Shown here: piece after piece, positions 35,717 to 45,220 of the stretch
Layout of the letters: each line of letters opens with the position of its first letter
How positions within the stretch are numbered: the stretch's first letter is position 1
NCBI RefSeq assembly: GCF_024345835.1
Contig: NZ_JAGQBW010000001.1
Span: forward strand, 248,001-312,000
Source: Synechococcus sp. HJ21-Hayes
GTDB lineage: Bacteria; Cyanobacteriota; Cyanobacteriia; PCC-6307; Cyanobiaceae
DNA: 64,000 nucleotides
Direction of reading: 5' to 3'
Made by a program: the position numbers and the translations under genes
Notes under the pieces: generated by a model
Seen by the model: the letters and a program-made list of their open reading frames with translations, nothing else
Told to the model about the DNA's origin: nothing
Databases searched by the model: none

Positions 35717-37207
35717 TCAGGCCGCTCCACCGGCCAGTACCCAGTTCACCAGGGTGCGCACGCCGAAGCCGGTGGCGCCCGCCGGATCCATGCCGCGGCC
35801 CTTGTCACTCCAGACGGTGCCGGCGATGTCCAGGTGGGCCCAGGGGATGTCCTGGCCCACAAAGTCCTGCAGGAACAAGGCTGCAGTGATCGAGCCGCCG
35901 GGGCGGGGGCCGGTGTTCTTCATGTCCGCCAGGCCGCTCTTGAGGCCTTCGCGGTAGGAGGGCCGCAGGGGCATGCGCCAGAGGGCTTCGCCGCCCTGCT
36001 CGGCGGCGCCCACCAGGGCTGCGGCCAGGCCGTCGTTGGGGGACCACAGGCCGGCGATCTCCTCGCCCAACGCGATTAGGCAGGCGCCGGTGAGAGTGGC
36101 CAAATCCACAACGGCATCGGGTTCCAGCTTGCTCGCGTACACCAGGGCATCGGCCAGGGTGAGCCGACCTTCGGCATCGGTGTTGTTGATCTCGATCGTC
36201 TTGCCGTTCGAGGCGGTCACGATCGCGCCGGGGTGGATGGCCCCACCGCTGATCATGTTGTCGCAGGCGGCCACGATCATGTGCACTTCAAGGCCTGCCG
36301 GCTTCAGCTCGGCGATGGCGCGCATGGCTCCCAGCACCGCTCCGCTGCCGCCCATGTCGTACTTCATCATCTCGATCTGGGAGCCGGCGGTTTTGAGGTT
36401 GTACCCGCCGGAATCGAAGGTGAGGCCCTTGCCCACTAGAGCTAGTCGGCGGTTCACCGGGCCGGTGGGGCGATAGGTGAGATGGATGAATTTGGGCGGC
36501 AGGTCGGAGCCCTGGGCCACCGCCAGGTAGGAGCCCATACCCAGTTCTGCACAGTCGGCGCGCTCGAGAACCTTGAGCTCCAGGTTGAAGGTCTGGGCGA
36601 TGGCGGCAGCGGTATCGGCCAGGGCCTGGGGAGTCACCACATTGGGCGGGGCGGCCACCAGTTCCCGGGCTAGCTCCACGCCGCTGCAGATGGCCGCCAC
36701 GGCACTGAGGCCGGCGGCGGCTCCCTCCGCCAGACCCAGCAGTTCCACGAAGGTGGGCACGGGTTTGGGTTCCGCCTCGCTCTTGAAGCGCTGATCGCTG
36801 AACAGGCTCAGGCGTACTGCTTCGGCGATGGCGGTGGCGGCAGCCACGGGTTCGAGGCCCTCCACTGGCAGGGCGATGCCCAGGCTGCCTGCTCCAGGGC
36901 CGCCGCCGGCCTTGGCGGCAGTGGCGGCGGCCCTGCGCACCCCCTCAAGCCCGAAGCCGGCCGGTTCCCCTAGGCCGATCAGCAGCAGGGTTCCCGGCGT
37001 CTGGCCAAGCAGCTCGAGGTTGAGGCACTCGCCGGCCTTGGCCTTGAAGCGGCGTTGCTCGAGCCGCTGGCTGATGCCGGCACCGAAGCGGGCGTCCAGT
37101 GCGGCCATGGTGGTCGCTGAGGCCGTCCCGCTGAACAGTCCCACCGCCAGGGTGTCCCCGCTCCAGTCGCTCAGGGTGCTGGGGCTGCAGCGGAACTCCA
37201 TGGCCAT
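35717..37207 (-). CDS. pepA: Leucyl aminopeptidase
   Basis: A 496-residue M17 leucine aminopeptidase, a hexameric dizinc enzyme (in some bacteria also a DNA-binding factor in cer/Xer recombination). The C-terminal catalytic domain has the signature NTDAEGRLTLADALVYA, the metal-binding GKGLTFDSGGYNLK and YDMGGSGAVLGAMRA. The N-terminal domain (about residues 1-170) is less conserved. Length is normal. ATG 37207 or, two codons later, ATG 37201. Confidence 0.95.
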   Translation of the reverse strand: MAMEFRCSPSTLSDWSGDTLAVGLFSGTASATTMAALDARFGAGISQRLEQRRFKAKAGECLNLELLGQTPGTLLLIGLGEPAGFGLEGVRRAAATAAKAGGGPGAGSLGIALPVEGLEPVAAATAIAEAVRLSLFSDQRFKSEAEPKPVPTFVELLGLAEGAAAGLSAVAAICSGVELARELVAAPPNVVTPQALADTAAAIAQTFNLELKVLERADCAELGMGSYLAVAQGSDLPPKFIHLTYRPTGPVNRRLALVGKGLTFDSGGYNLKTAGSQIEMMKYDMGGSGAVLGAMRAIAELKPAGLEVHMIVAACDNMISGGAIHPGAIVTASNGKTIEINNTDAEGRLTLADALVYASKLEPDAVVDLATLTGACLIALGEEIAGLWSPNDGLAAALVGAAEQGGEALWRMPLRPSYREGLKSGLADMKNTGPRPGGSITAALFLQDFVGQDIPWAHLDIAGTVWSDKGRGMDPAGATGFGVRTLVNWVLAGGAA

Positions 37208-37240
37208 CAGGGCGTCGCGTTGGGCGCGATGGTAATGCGA

Positions 37241-37855
37241 TCAGTCGAGATCGGTGGTGAAGGGGGTGGCCCAGCGGGCCCGGGTTTCCTTGTTGAATGG
37301 CGGTAACCAGTGGCGGATCAGCTCCTGCTCCAGGGCCCGGCGCGGTTTCACCTGGGCCGGGGCGTCGCTCCAGAAGCGGATGTTGAGCTGGCTGCCGAGG
37401 CCCACCTGCTGCAGGGCTTCGCCGTAGGCGGCCAGGTAACCCTTGCAATCGTGCTCGCCCTTCCAGCGCTGGTCGGCCCGGCATGTTTCGCCCACATAGA
37501 GCAGCAGGGGCTCAGGGCGGTGTGGTGGTTGATCGAGCACGAAATAGACGGCTGCTCCCTGGTGTTGAGGCTGGGGCCAGCGCCAGAACTGCAGGTGCTG
37601 GGCCGCCAGGGCGAGCGGATTCAGGCTCAGGGCCAGGCTGGTAGGCCTGGGGGATTCAAACAAGCTGCCCTGGGCGGTGTCGCTGGTTAGGCCCTTGGCT
37701 GCCGCTGCAAACAGGGGGCTCTGGTGGCTCGCCAGTCGCTGCTGCCACTCCAGCAGTTGGTGCTTCAGCAGTGGCAGGGTGTCCCCGGCACCGCCGCCCA
37801 GCCCCGTGTCGCCGCCGAACAGTTGACCCTGGCGGGCCTGGGGGTAGAGCGCCAT
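37241..37855 (-). CDS. GIY-YIG-domain protein, possible nuclease
   Basis: A 204-residue protein whose C-terminal half resembles a GIY-YIG nuclease. Visible: VYFVLD (residues 103-108) for the first strand, LLYVGET (118-124) for the second, a catalytic-type Arg at R130 and His at H135 (RWKGEH), Glu E178 in RALEQELIR, and N188 in PPFNKE. The N-terminal ~95 residues are rich in Gln, Leu and Ala and may be helical. Conserved in picocyanobacteria as far as I recall; the target is unknown. It ends 33 bp from pepA and starts 5 bp after the HhH gene, so co-transcribed. Confidence 0.72.
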   Translation of the reverse strand: MALYPQARQGQLFGGDTGLGGGAGDTLPLLKHQLLEWQQRLASHQSPLFAAAAKGLTSDTAQGSLFESPRPTSLALSLNPLALAAQHLQFWRWPQPQHQGAAVYFVLDQPPHRPEPLLLYVGETCRADQRWKGEHDCKGYLAAYGEALQQVGLGSQLNIRFWSDAPAQVKPRRALEQELIRHWLPPFNKETRARWATPFTTDLD

Positions 37856-37860
37856 GGCGG

Positions 37861-38544
37861 TTAGGCGGAGCGGGGCAATTCAGGACCGGCTGGACCCTTG
37901 CCGAAGCGCACTTTGCCAATCAGGTGTTCCACCACCGCCGCGGGCAACTGCAGCCGCTGCTGCAGGTCGGCCAGGTCGAGGAACGGGGCCCGTTGCCGTT
38001 CCCGCAGCAGCCTCTGGCAGCGTTCCTGGCCGAGTTGGGGCAGGCTGCGCGCCAGTTCAGCGGCGCCGGCGCGGTTGAGATCCAGCTGGTTTGGTGGGGT
38101 GCTGGCGGGAGCTCCATCGCCGTACCAGCGAAACAGCAGCAGGGGAGCCCACGCCTCGATCTGACCGGGGCTGATCTCCAGCAGCCGTTGCAGGTCGTCC
38201 GGTCCGCTCAGCTGGACGCCACCCGCCTGGAGGCGCAGCAGCAGATCCACCTGGGCTGGCTGCAGGCCGGGAAGTCGCAGCCAGTCGGCGGCGGTGGCCC
38301 GGTTCACGTCCAGTCGCCAGCCCAGGGCGGCAGCCTGGCGAACCTCCGTGGCATTGCTGAGGCGCCGGTTGGGATCCTGCTCCAGCTTGAGGCCCAGCAG
38401 CTCCTGTTCGATCGGGTCGTGCTCCGGGCTGGCTTGTGGGCCTGGGTCGGGCCGTGACGCTTCCGGCCGCGGCCGTGGCGCGATCTGCCCCGCCGCCTCC
38501 AGCAGGGTGCGGGCTAATGGATCCAACCAGTGGCCCCGGGCCAT
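37861..38544 (-). CDS. Helix-hairpin-helix (ComEA-like) protein
   Basis: A 227-residue protein with several helix-hairpin-helix motifs of the ComEA/DNA-binding kind: DVNRATAADWLRLPGLQPAQ, then SGPDDLQRLLEISPGQIEA, and a C-terminal LDLNRAGAAELARSLPQLGQ with FLDLADLQQRL. An N-terminal region is disordered and proline-rich (PRPRPEASRPDPGPQAS). No signal peptide is visible, unlike ComEA of competence systems, so it is probably cytoplasmic. It is flanked by the GIY-YIG and LuxR genes, same direction. Confidence 0.75.
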   Translation of the reverse strand: MARGHWLDPLARTLLEAAGQIAPRPRPEASRPDPGPQASPEHDPIEQELLGLKLEQDPNRRLSNATEVRQAAALGWRLDVNRATAADWLRLPGLQPAQVDLLLRLQAGGVQLSGPDDLQRLLEISPGQIEAWAPLLLFRWYGDGAPASTPPNQLDLNRAGAAELARSLPQLGQERCQRLLRERQRAPFLDLADLQQRLQLPAAVVEHLIGKVRFGKGPAGPELPRSA

Positions 38545-38577
38545 GGCGGCAAAGGCGCGCGGCAGAACGGCCTGACC

Positions 38578-39288
38578 TTACCCAGATTCAGGCCAGTCCA
38601 ACAAACCCAGCCGCAGGCCCTCCACGGCCGCGTGGGTACGGTCGCGGGCCTGCAGCTTCCGCAACACGCTGCGCATGTGGGTCTTTACGGTTTCCACGCT
38701 GATGAACAGCCGCTGGCCGATCTCCTGGTTGCTGTTGCCACCGGCGGCGAGCTGGAGCACCTCCACTTCCCGGCTGCTGAGCGGCGCCAGCGGCGGGCCC
38801 TGGCTGCCGGGGTAGTGGGCCAGATACATAGCATTGAGGTTGCGCTGCACGTAGAGGCCTCCACCGCTTACGGCAGCGATGGCGGCCTTGAGCGTGCCCA
38901 TGCCCATCTCGGACTCGTCGCAGATCCCATCGCAGCCGGCCTGAATGGCCATCTTGATGCGTGCCAGGGGTTGGTGGCGGGTGAAGATCAGCACGGTGCG
39001 CACCTCTGGGTGGTGGCGTTTCACCTGGCCTACCAGCGCCACCCCGCATCCCTGCTCGAGCTGATCGGTGCAGAACAGCACAGTTCCCTGCTGATCGCGG
39101 ATCAGCGTCAGCCCCTCGGCCTCGGTGGTGGCGGCCCCCACCAGCTGATCTCCAGGCTGAACGGTGCTGATCAGCAGGCTCAAGGCCAGGCGGCTGCCCG
39201 TGCAGGCCACCAGACGGGAGTCTCGAAGCATCAGGTTGCCGTCTCTGGAGTTGCGGCGCACCTGCTCGATCAGCGGGGTGTAGTCCAA
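38578..39288 (-). CDS. LuxR-family response regulator with degenerate receiver
   Basis: A 236-residue protein with a C-terminal LuxR/NarL-type HTH (about residues 165-228; LSSREVEVLQLAAGGNSNQE, then IGQRLFISVETVKTHMRSVL). The N-terminal half looks like a receiver but the acceptor strand reads VLFCTDQLEQGCGVAL, with Cys73 where Asp is usual, and the conserved Lys is replaced in GICDES. The IFT threonine (T103) is kept. It may act without phosphorylation. Position as first gene of the run leading to the HhH and GIY-YIG genes suggests it may control them. Confidence 0.78.
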   Translation of the reverse strand: MDYTPLIEQVRRNSRDGNLMLRDSRLVACTGSRLALSLLISTVQPGDQLVGAATTEAEGLTLIRDQQGTVLFCTDQLEQGCGVALVGQVKRHHPEVRTVLIFTRHQPLARIKMAIQAGCDGICDESEMGMGTLKAAIAAVSGGGLYVQRNLNAMYLAHYPGSQGPPLAPLSSREVEVLQLAAGGNSNQEIGQRLFISVETVKTHMRSVLRKLQARDRTHAAVEGLRLGLLDWPESG

Positions 39289-39417
39289 GGCGGTTCAAGC
39301 ACCGCGATCAATGTGTGCCGGATTGCCGGATTCCGCAGCCCTGTGATGCGTGGATCCGCACTCGCCATAGCCCCTGGGGACCAGCACAATCGATCGGAGC
39401 GCACCGGCCCGATCGCC

Positions 39418-39741
39418 ATGGCTTTCTTCGAATCCGAGATTGTTCAGGATGAAGCGAAGCGGCTCTTCGGCGATTACCAGCAGCTGATGCAGCTGGGAGG
39501 CGAGTACGGCAAGTTCGATCGCGAGGGCAAAAAGCTCTTTATCGACCGGATGGAGGAGCTGATGGACCGCTACCGCGTGTTCATGAAGCGCTTTGAGCTC
39601 TCCGACGACTTTCAGGCCAAGCTCACAGTGGAGCAGCTACGGACCCAGTTGGGCCAGTTTGGGATGACCCCCGAGCAGATGTTCGAGCAGATGCACCGCA
39701 CCCTGGAGCGCATGAAGGGCGAGCTGGAGAAGGAGGCTTGA
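39418..39741 (+). CDS. DUF1825-family protein
   Basis: A 107-residue acidic helical protein, conserved in cyanobacteria, of unknown function. Starts at ATG 39418 (MAFFESEIVQDEAKRLFGDY). Helix pattern continues with QQLMQLGGEYGKFDREGKKL and ends in a glutamate/lysine-rich helix (MHRTLERMKGELEKEA). It is divergent from the LuxR gene, with 129 bp between their starts, and tyrS follows after 40 bp in the same direction. Confidence 0.85.
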   Translation: MAFFESEIVQDEAKRLFGDYQQLMQLGGEYGKFDREGKKLFIDRMEELMDRYRVFMKRFELSDDFQAKLTVEQLRTQLGQFGMTPEQMFEQMHRTLERMKGELEKEA

Positions 39742-39781
39742 AGGCGCGGCTGCGTACCATCCGCACAGGTGAGCAGGTGTA

Positions 39782-41053
39782 ATGGCTGAGGGCGCGCAGG
39801 CACGTCCCGAGTGGTGGCACCGGGGGGTGGCCGATCTCTTCCCCGCCGGTGCTGGTCCAGAGGCCGCCCACGATCCCGACCAGCAACTCAGCGCCCGGCT
39901 GGCCCAGGCCGAGCACCGCGGTGTGCCCTTGCGGGTGAAGCTCGGCATCGACCCCACCGGCTCCGACATCCACCTGGGCCACTCGATCCTGTTCCGCAAG
40001 CTGCGAGCTTTCCAGGATGCGGGCCACACGGCGGTGTTGATCATCGGCGACTTCACCGCCCGAATCGGGGATCCCACGGGCAAGAGCGCCACCCGGGTGC
40101 AGCTCAGCGCCGCCGAGGTGGAGGCCAATGCGGACACCTATCTCGTCCAGCTGGGCCTTGGTCAGGACCCTGAGCATGCCCTGCTGGATTTCCACACCCC
40201 CGGCCGCCTGGAGGTGCGCCGCAACAGTGAATGGTTGGCGGGCCTTGATTTGCCCAAGGTGATCGAGCTCTTGGGCACCAGCACCGTGGGCCAGATGCTG
40301 GCCAAGGAAGACTTCGCCAACCGCTACGGCTCCGGTACCCCCATTTCCCTCCACGAGTTCCTCTACCCGCTGCTGCAGGGCTACGACTCGGTGGCTATTG
40401 AGGCCGACTTGGAACTGGGCGGCACCGACCAGAAGTTCAATGTGGCCATGGGCCGTGACTTGCAGCGTCATTTCGGCCAGCAGCCCCAGTTCGGGATGCT
40501 GCTGCCGATCTTGCCGGGCCTCGATGGCGTGCAGAAGATGAGCAAGAGCCTGGGCAACACCGTGGGCCTCAGCGACGACCCCCTCTCGATGTATTCCAAG
40601 CTCGAGAAGGTGCCGGATGCGGTGGTGGAGGACTACCTCACCCTGCTCACCAATCTGGATCTGGAGGCCCTGCCTGCCAACCCGCGTGAGCGCCAGAAAG
40701 CGATGGCCCTCGAGATCACCCGCCAGCGCCACGGGGCGGAGGCCGCCAGTACCGCCCAGGCCGATGCGGCCACGTTGGTGGGGGGTGCCCAGGGCGCCGG
40801 AGCGGCCGCCGCCGAGGTGCCTGAGGTTTCCCTGGAGTTGGTGAACTTCCCCGCCAAGGCCTTCTACTTACTCAGCGCCGTGGGCCTCTGTGCCAGCAGC
40901 AGCGAGGCCCGCCGCCAGATCCAGGGGGGTGGCGTGAAGCTCGATGGCCAGAAGCTCAGCGATCCCAACCAGGAGTTTGCAGCTCCGGCCGAGCTGACCG
41001 GCAAGGTGCTGCAGCTGGGCAAAAAGACCTTCCGGCGCCTGGTGGTGGGCTGA
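39782..41053 (+). CDS. tyrS: Tyrosyl-tRNA synthetase
   Basis: A 423-residue class I synthetase. HIGH-type motif is HLGH (residues 64-67), KMSKS motif at 252-256 (QKMSKSLG), and a C-terminal S4 RNA-binding domain ([20 protein letters not shown]). The long insertion in the middle ([21 protein letters not shown]) is alanine-rich. The 5' start at GTG/ATG near 39782 gives a slightly extended N-terminus. The stop TGA overlaps the ATG of pyrF (TGATG at 41051-41055). Confidence 0.96.
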   Translation: MAEGAQARPEWWHRGVADLFPAGAGPEAAHDPDQQLSARLAQAEHRGVPLRVKLGIDPTGSDIHLGHSILFRKLRAFQDAGHTAVLIIGDFTARIGDPTGKSATRVQLSAAEVEANADTYLVQLGLGQDPEHALLDFHTPGRLEVRRNSEWLAGLDLPKVIELLGTSTVGQMLAKEDFANRYGSGTPISLHEFLYPLLQGYDSVAIEADLELGGTDQKFNVAMGRDLQRHFGQQPQFGMLLPILPGLDGVQKMSKSLGNTVGLSDDPLSMYSKLEKVPDAVVEDYLTLLTNLDLEALPANPRERQKAMALEITRQRHGAEAASTAQADAATLVGGAQGAGAAAAEVPEVSLELVNFPAKAFYLLSAVGLCASSSEARRQIQGGGVKLDGQKLSDPNQEFAAPAELTGKVLQLGKKTFRRLVVG

Positions 41054-41784
41054 TGGCTGGATGCCTGGGAGCCGATCCCGCCGATCGGATCATCGTGGCC
41101 CTCGATGGCATGGTGCCCGCGCAGGCTCTTGCGTTTGCGGCGGCGGTGCCCCAGCTGCGCTGGGTGAAGGTGGGCCTGGAGCTGTTTGTGGCTGCTGGGC
41201 CCGCTGTGGTGAGCCAGCTGCGGGATCAGGGCAAGCGGGTGTTTCTGGATCTCAAGTTCCACGACATCCCCGCCACCATGGCCGGTGCCTGCCGCAGTGC
41301 CGCGCGGCTGGGCGCGGAGCTGATCACCGTGCATGCCTGCGCTGGTAGCGAGGCGCTGAGGGCCGCCCAGGAGGCGGCGCAGGATTCTTCCGCGGCGGTA
41401 GGTCTACCGGTCCCAACCCTGCTGGCCGTCACGGTGCTCACCAGTTGGGATTCGGCCTGTTTCGCCAGTGAACTGGCGATCGATGAGCCCGTGGCTGAGT
41501 ACGTGCCGCGGCTGGCCGCCCTGGCCGCGGCGGCCGGCATCGGCGGCTGTGTGTGCTCGCCGCTTGAGGTGGACAGGTTGCGGACGGCCCATCCCCATCC
41601 CTTTGCGCTCGTGACCCCTGGGATCCGTCCCGCAGGGGCGGCCCTAGGCGATCAGCAGCGGGTGCTCACGCCGGCCCAGGCGATCGCCGCCGGCTCCAGT
41701 CAGCTCGTGATCGGCCGGCCGATCACGGCGGCCCCGGATCCGGCCGCGGCCTTCGCAGCCTGTTGTGCGGAGCTGCAGTCATAG
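41053..41784 (+). CDS. pyrF: Orotidine-5'-phosphate decarboxylase
   Basis: A 243-residue TIM-barrel enzyme for the last step of UMP synthesis. Conserved: [27 protein letters not shown], the catalytic [14 protein letters not shown] and the phosphate-binding VTPGIRPAG then [17 protein letters not shown]. The ATG overlaps the tyrS stop. Its last six bases overlap the convergent GT4 gene. Confidence 0.96.
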   Translation: MAGCLGADPADRIIVALDGMVPAQALAFAAAVPQLRWVKVGLELFVAAGPAVVSQLRDQGKRVFLDLKFHDIPATMAGACRSAARLGAELITVHACAGSEALRAAQEAAQDSSAAVGLPVPTLLAVTVLTSWDSACFASELAIDEPVAEYVPRLAALAAAAGIGGCVCSPLEVDRLRTAHPHPFALVTPGIRPAGAALGDQQRVLTPAQAIAAGSSQLVIGRPITAAPDPAAAFAACCAELQS

Positions 41785-43032
41785 GCCTGCCAGAGTTGCT
41801 TGGGGCACCAGGCCGGCATAGAGCAACTCCAATTGGTCGATATTGCGCTCGAGGGTGTAGCGCTCCAGGGCCCGTGCCCGGGCGCGCCGGCCCAGTTCCG
41901 CCGTTAGTACGGGCTGGTCCCGTAGCACCGGCAGCAGGGTGCGCAGCTGGGTGGTAACCCCCTGGGTGCTGATCACGATGCCCGCTCCCCCCTCCAGCAC
42001 CTCGCCATCGGCTCCGGCATCGGTGGCCACGCAGGCAGTGCCGCTGGCCATCGCCTCCAGCAGCGCCAGGCTCAGCCCCTCCACCAGTGAGGGCAGCAGG
42101 AACACCTCGGCCAGCTGCAGCAACGCCAGCCGTTTGGCCTGATCGGGTTCGTGGCCCCACCAGAGCACATCGATCTCGGGGCCGTAGGTCTGCATCAGCG
42201 ATTGGCGCACCGGCCCATCGCCCACCACCACCAGCGTGCAACCGGTTGGCTGCACCAGTCGCCAGGCGCGCAACAGGGCCTCCACGTTCTTTTCGGTGGC
42301 AATGCGGCCCATGTACAGGAACACCCGCTGGCCGGCAAACCGTTGCCGCAAGGTCAGAAGGTCGGCTGAAGCCGCCGTGGCTACAGGGGCTGGCGTCCAC
42401 AGGTTGGGGTCCACACCATTGGGGATCACGGCCAGCCGCGCCTCGGGCACCCCCAGCCGGCTGAGGACCTCGGCCTGCAGCTCGGAGAACACCACCACCC
42501 GGTGGTATTTGGCCAAGGAGGGGGCGTAGAGCTGATAGGTGAGCTGTTGGGTGCCGGCGCTGAGGTTGCGCAGGCTGGCGTCAAAGGCTGGATGAAAGGT
42601 GGCCACCAGGGGCAGCCCGAGCTGCTGGCACAGATCCGGCAGCCGGAAATCGAGGGGGGAGAGGGTGAGACTGGCATGTACCAGATCGGGTTGCAGCCTC
42701 TCCAGCGACTCGCGCAGTTCCCGTTGTGCCCCCGGTGATGGAATGGTGTACACCTGGGATTTCACCAGGTAGGACAGGGCCACATCGGGGGCCCCCTCGC
42801 TGCTTGTTGGCTTGGCAGGGGCCGCGCGGAAGCGCTTCAACCCCTGGTTCAAGATCCCCTGGTTCAGTCCCCCCTCGGCATCGTCCCGCTTGAGCGGAAA
42901 CCCTGCCGGCGTGTCGAAGTGGATGAAGCTGATCTCATGGCCCCGGCTCCTCAGGGCCTCTGTGGTGGCCAGGCCGTAGGTGACGTTGCCGCAGAACGGT
43001 GACTTCTTGCCCAGCCAGGCGATGTGGGCCAC
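41779..43032 (-). CDS. Family 4 glycosyltransferase, possible DgdA-like galactolipid or envelope enzyme
   Basis: A 417-residue GT-B glycosyltransferase of family 4. N-terminal motif [17 protein letters not shown] and the acceptor-domain [12 protein letters not shown], then the C-terminal nucleotide-sugar domain with [36 protein letters not shown] (EX7E motif) and [19 protein letters not shown]. The start pattern recalls cyanobacterial galactolipid synthases of the DgdA kind, but I cannot confirm that here. It is just downstream of the MFS-recO-deoC genes and likely in their transcript (30 bp after the MFS gene). Confidence 0.75.
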   Translation of the reverse strand: MAHIAWLGKKSPFCGNVTYGLATTEALRSRGHEISFIHFDTPAGFPLKRDDAEGGLNQGILNQGLKRFRAAPAKPTSSEGAPDVALSYLVKSQVYTIPSPGAQRELRESLERLQPDLVHASLTLSPLDFRLPDLCQQLGLPLVATFHPAFDASLRNLSAGTQQLTYQLYAPSLAKYHRVVVFSELQAEVLSRLGVPEARLAVIPNGVDPNLWTPAPVATAASADLLTLRQRFAGQRVFLYMGRIATEKNVEALLRAWRLVQPTGCTLVVVGDGPVRQSLMQTYGPEIDVLWWGHEPDQAKRLALLQLAEVFLLPSLVEGLSLALLEAMASGTACVATDAGADGEVLEGGAGIVISTQGVTTQLRTLLPVLRDQPVLTAELGRRARARALERYTLERNIDQLELLYAGLVPQATLAGL

Positions 43033-43061
43033 GCAGCGGCAGGCTCAACCAAGGGCTGACG

Positions 43062-44423
43062 CTAGCAGCGTTGCCAGGGTTTCTCGAGCAGGGCCGCCGC
43101 CAGAGCCAGGGCCGCTAGGGCCCAGAGCACGGGCAGAAGGCCATAGCGGCTCACCACGGTGCCCGCCAGCACCAGGGGCAGGCTGAGGGCGATGTTGATC
43201 AGGTTGTTCTGCAGGCCGAACACCTTGCCGCGCATGGCTTCGGGGGTGTCCTCTTGGATAGTGGTCTGGGCGGGGATGGCCAGCAGGGCTGCGCCGAGGC
43301 CCAGCACCCCACACAACACCAGGGTGAACACCAGATTGCCCCGCAGCTGTCCCAGCAGCACCAGGCTCCAGGCCATGGTGCCCAGGCCCGCCGCGGCCAG
43401 CCGGCGGCGGTTGAAGCTGTGGCCCACCTGGGCCACGGCCACGGCGCCAACAGCCAGGCCCACCCCGCTCATGGCCAGCAGGGTGCCGAACTGGGTGGGA
43501 CCCAGGCTCTTGATGGCCGAGGCCAGGCTGATCGCTAGCACATACAGAGCGGCCAGCAGGCTGTAGAGCAGAACCAGCTGCAGGATGGCGCTGCGCACAC
43601 TCGGCCGTTCCCGCAACACCTGGAGGCCTTCGCCGATTTCCCGCCATATCGTGTCGCCACTCGCGGCCCTGGGCGTTTCCTCCACCCGGATCCAGGCGAT
43701 CGAGAGGGCCGCGAGGCCGTAACAGAGGGGGAGCAGGGCGAACTCGCCATTGGGAATGCCCACCCCGGCCAACCCGTACTTGAGCAGCCGCAGGATGGGG
43801 TCACCCAGGGCAAAGCCCACGATCGTGGCGCCCATGCTCGTGGCCTGGTAGAGCGAGTTAGCCGCCAGCAGCTGGCGGGTGGGCACCAGCATCGGAATGG
43901 CGGCTTGCTCGGCCGGTGCGAAGAACTGGGTGAGCACTGATTCCAGGAACGTGATCACCAGCAGGCTCCAGTAGCCCCAGCTCAATCCCAGCCACATGGG
44001 CCCATCCAACAGGCACAGGGGCACCAGCAGTGCCAGCCCGGCTCGGATGGCATTGGAGGCCACCATCACCTCGCGCTTGCGCCAGCGATCGGTCCAGACG
44101 CCCGCGACCAGTCCCAGCATCATGGCCGGGATGGTGTTAGCCACGTAGATGCCGGTGGCCAGCAGGGTGATCAGCTGGGCTCGACTCTCGATATCCAGCT
44201 TGAAGGCCCCAGCGGCTTCCGCCAAGGCGCCATTGGCTGGAGGTGTGGCGCTCACCCAGTACTGGGCGATCAGAAACACCATCAACACGATGTAGAACTT
44301 GTCCGCCAGTTGGCTGAACACTTGCCCCAGCCAGAGCTTGCGGAATTCCGGCAGGGCCAGGACGCCTTGGAGGCCGGAAGATCGCGCGGGTCCGCTCAAG
44401 GGGTCTAACGATGGCCGGGTCAC
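43062..44423 (-). CDS. MFS transporter
   Basis: A 453-residue major facilitator protein with about 12 helices; the loop motif GVWTDRWRKREVMVASN between TM2 and TM3 matches MFS motif A. Starts at GTG 44423 (VTRPSLDPLSG), overlapping the recO stop as GTGA; the open frame running up to 44537 lies within recO. The pattern resembles efflux-type permeases (ALPEFRKLWLGQVFSQLADKF) but substrate is not predictable. It is translationally coupled to recO and precedes the GT4 gene; a lipid or metabolite export role in connection with the GT4 enzyme is possible but speculative. Confidence 0.85.
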   Translation of the reverse strand: MTRPSLDPLSGPARSSGLQGVLALPEFRKLWLGQVFSQLADKFYIVLMVFLIAQYWVSATPPANGALAEAAGAFKLDIESRAQLITLLATGIYVANTIPAMMLGLVAGVWTDRWRKREVMVASNAIRAGLALLVPLCLLDGPMWLGLSWGYWSLLVITFLESVLTQFFAPAEQAAIPMLVPTRQLLAANSLYQATSMGATIVGFALGDPILRLLKYGLAGVGIPNGEFALLPLCYGLAALSIAWIRVEETPRAASGDTIWREIGEGLQVLRERPSVRSAILQLVLLYSLLAALYVLAISLASAIKSLGPTQFGTLLAMSGVGLAVGAVAVAQVGHSFNRRRLAAAGLGTMAWSLVLLGQLRGNLVFTLVLCGVLGLGAALLAIPAQTTIQEDTPEAMRGKVFGLQNNLINIALSLPLVLAGTVVSRYGLLPVLWALAALALAAALLEKPWQRC

Positions 44424-45220
44424 GATGATGGCGCACCAGCCGGCCCGAAGCACTGGCGCAGCAACGGCCAGGCCCTGGCGCTGCGGCCCAGATGCTCCCG
44501 GCTCCACAGTTCCACCAGTTGCAACAGCCGCAGCCACACCCGCTGGGGTCCCATCAGCTCGCCGTCGCGGCGGCGGGGCAGGGCCGGCCGCAGCAGCCGT
44601 TGCAGCAGGGCCAGCTCGGAGGCATTGAGCATCAGCTGGGCGCCCGCCACGCCGCCGATCACAAAGCCCTCACTGGGGATCAGGCTGCAGCGCCACTCCC
44701 AGTGACCGAGTGGTGGATCGAGCCGTTCACCACTGCGGGCGCAGGCGGCCAGAGGCAGGGCGTAGCCGCCGAGGGCGAGCAGGTGCACCCCGCCCTGCAC
44801 GGCGATGGCCAGGGCCTCCAGATTGTCCTGGCGCTCCTTGACCACGGCCTCCAGCAGATTCAGCTGCAGCAGCAGGTCGTCGAGCACGCCCTCGACGGGG
44901 TCGCCGCTAGGCACCAGCTGCAGGCTCAGTTCGGCCAGGCCCTGGGCGGCGGCCAGGGTTTCCAGCCGCTCGGCCAGGGCAGAGAAGTTGCGCTGCACCT
45001 GGAGCTGGCGCACCCGCCGCAGGCCGCGGCTGCCACTCACCTGCAGCGAGAGCAGCGCCAGGGGCACGGCAGCCGCCAGGGAACTCTTTGGTTTGCGCGC
45101 GCCCGGCACCGCCAACCGCGTGAGACCCTCGGCGTTGCTCAGCAGGGTGAGGAGCCGGTCGGCCTCCCCTAGGGGGCTGCACTTCAGCACCAGCCCCTCC
45201 AGGCGCCGCTCACCGTTCAA
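44420..45220 (-). CDS. recO: DNA repair protein RecO
   Basis: A 266-residue RecO, which with RecR and RecF loads RecA onto SSB-coated DNA. Starts at TTG 45220; the ORF extends upstream through deoC but the conserved protein begins at NGERRLEGLVLKCSPLGEADRLLTLL. The N-terminal OB fold and the C-terminal helical region with LLQLVELWSREHLGRSARAW are visible. The start overlaps the deoC stop (TTGA) and the stop overlaps the MFS start (GTGA), so the three are translationally coupled. Confidence 0.9.
   Translation of the reverse strand: MNGERRLEGLVLKCSPLGEADRLLTLLSNAEGLTRLAVPGARKPKSSLAAAVPLALLSLQVSGSRGLRRVRQLQVQRNFSALAERLETLAAAQGLAELSLQLVPSGDPVEGVLDDLLLQLNLLEAVVKERQDNLEALAIAVQGGVHLLALGGYALPLAACARSGERLDPPLGHWEWRCSLIPSEGFVIGGVAGAQLMLNASELALLQRLLRPALPRRRDGELMGPQRVWLRLLQLVELWSREHLGRSARAWPLLRQCFGPAGAPSS

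Noticed and set aside
37861-38544. HhH protein as a competence ComEA
   Set aside because: No signal peptide or membrane anchor and no comEC or pilus gene nearby.
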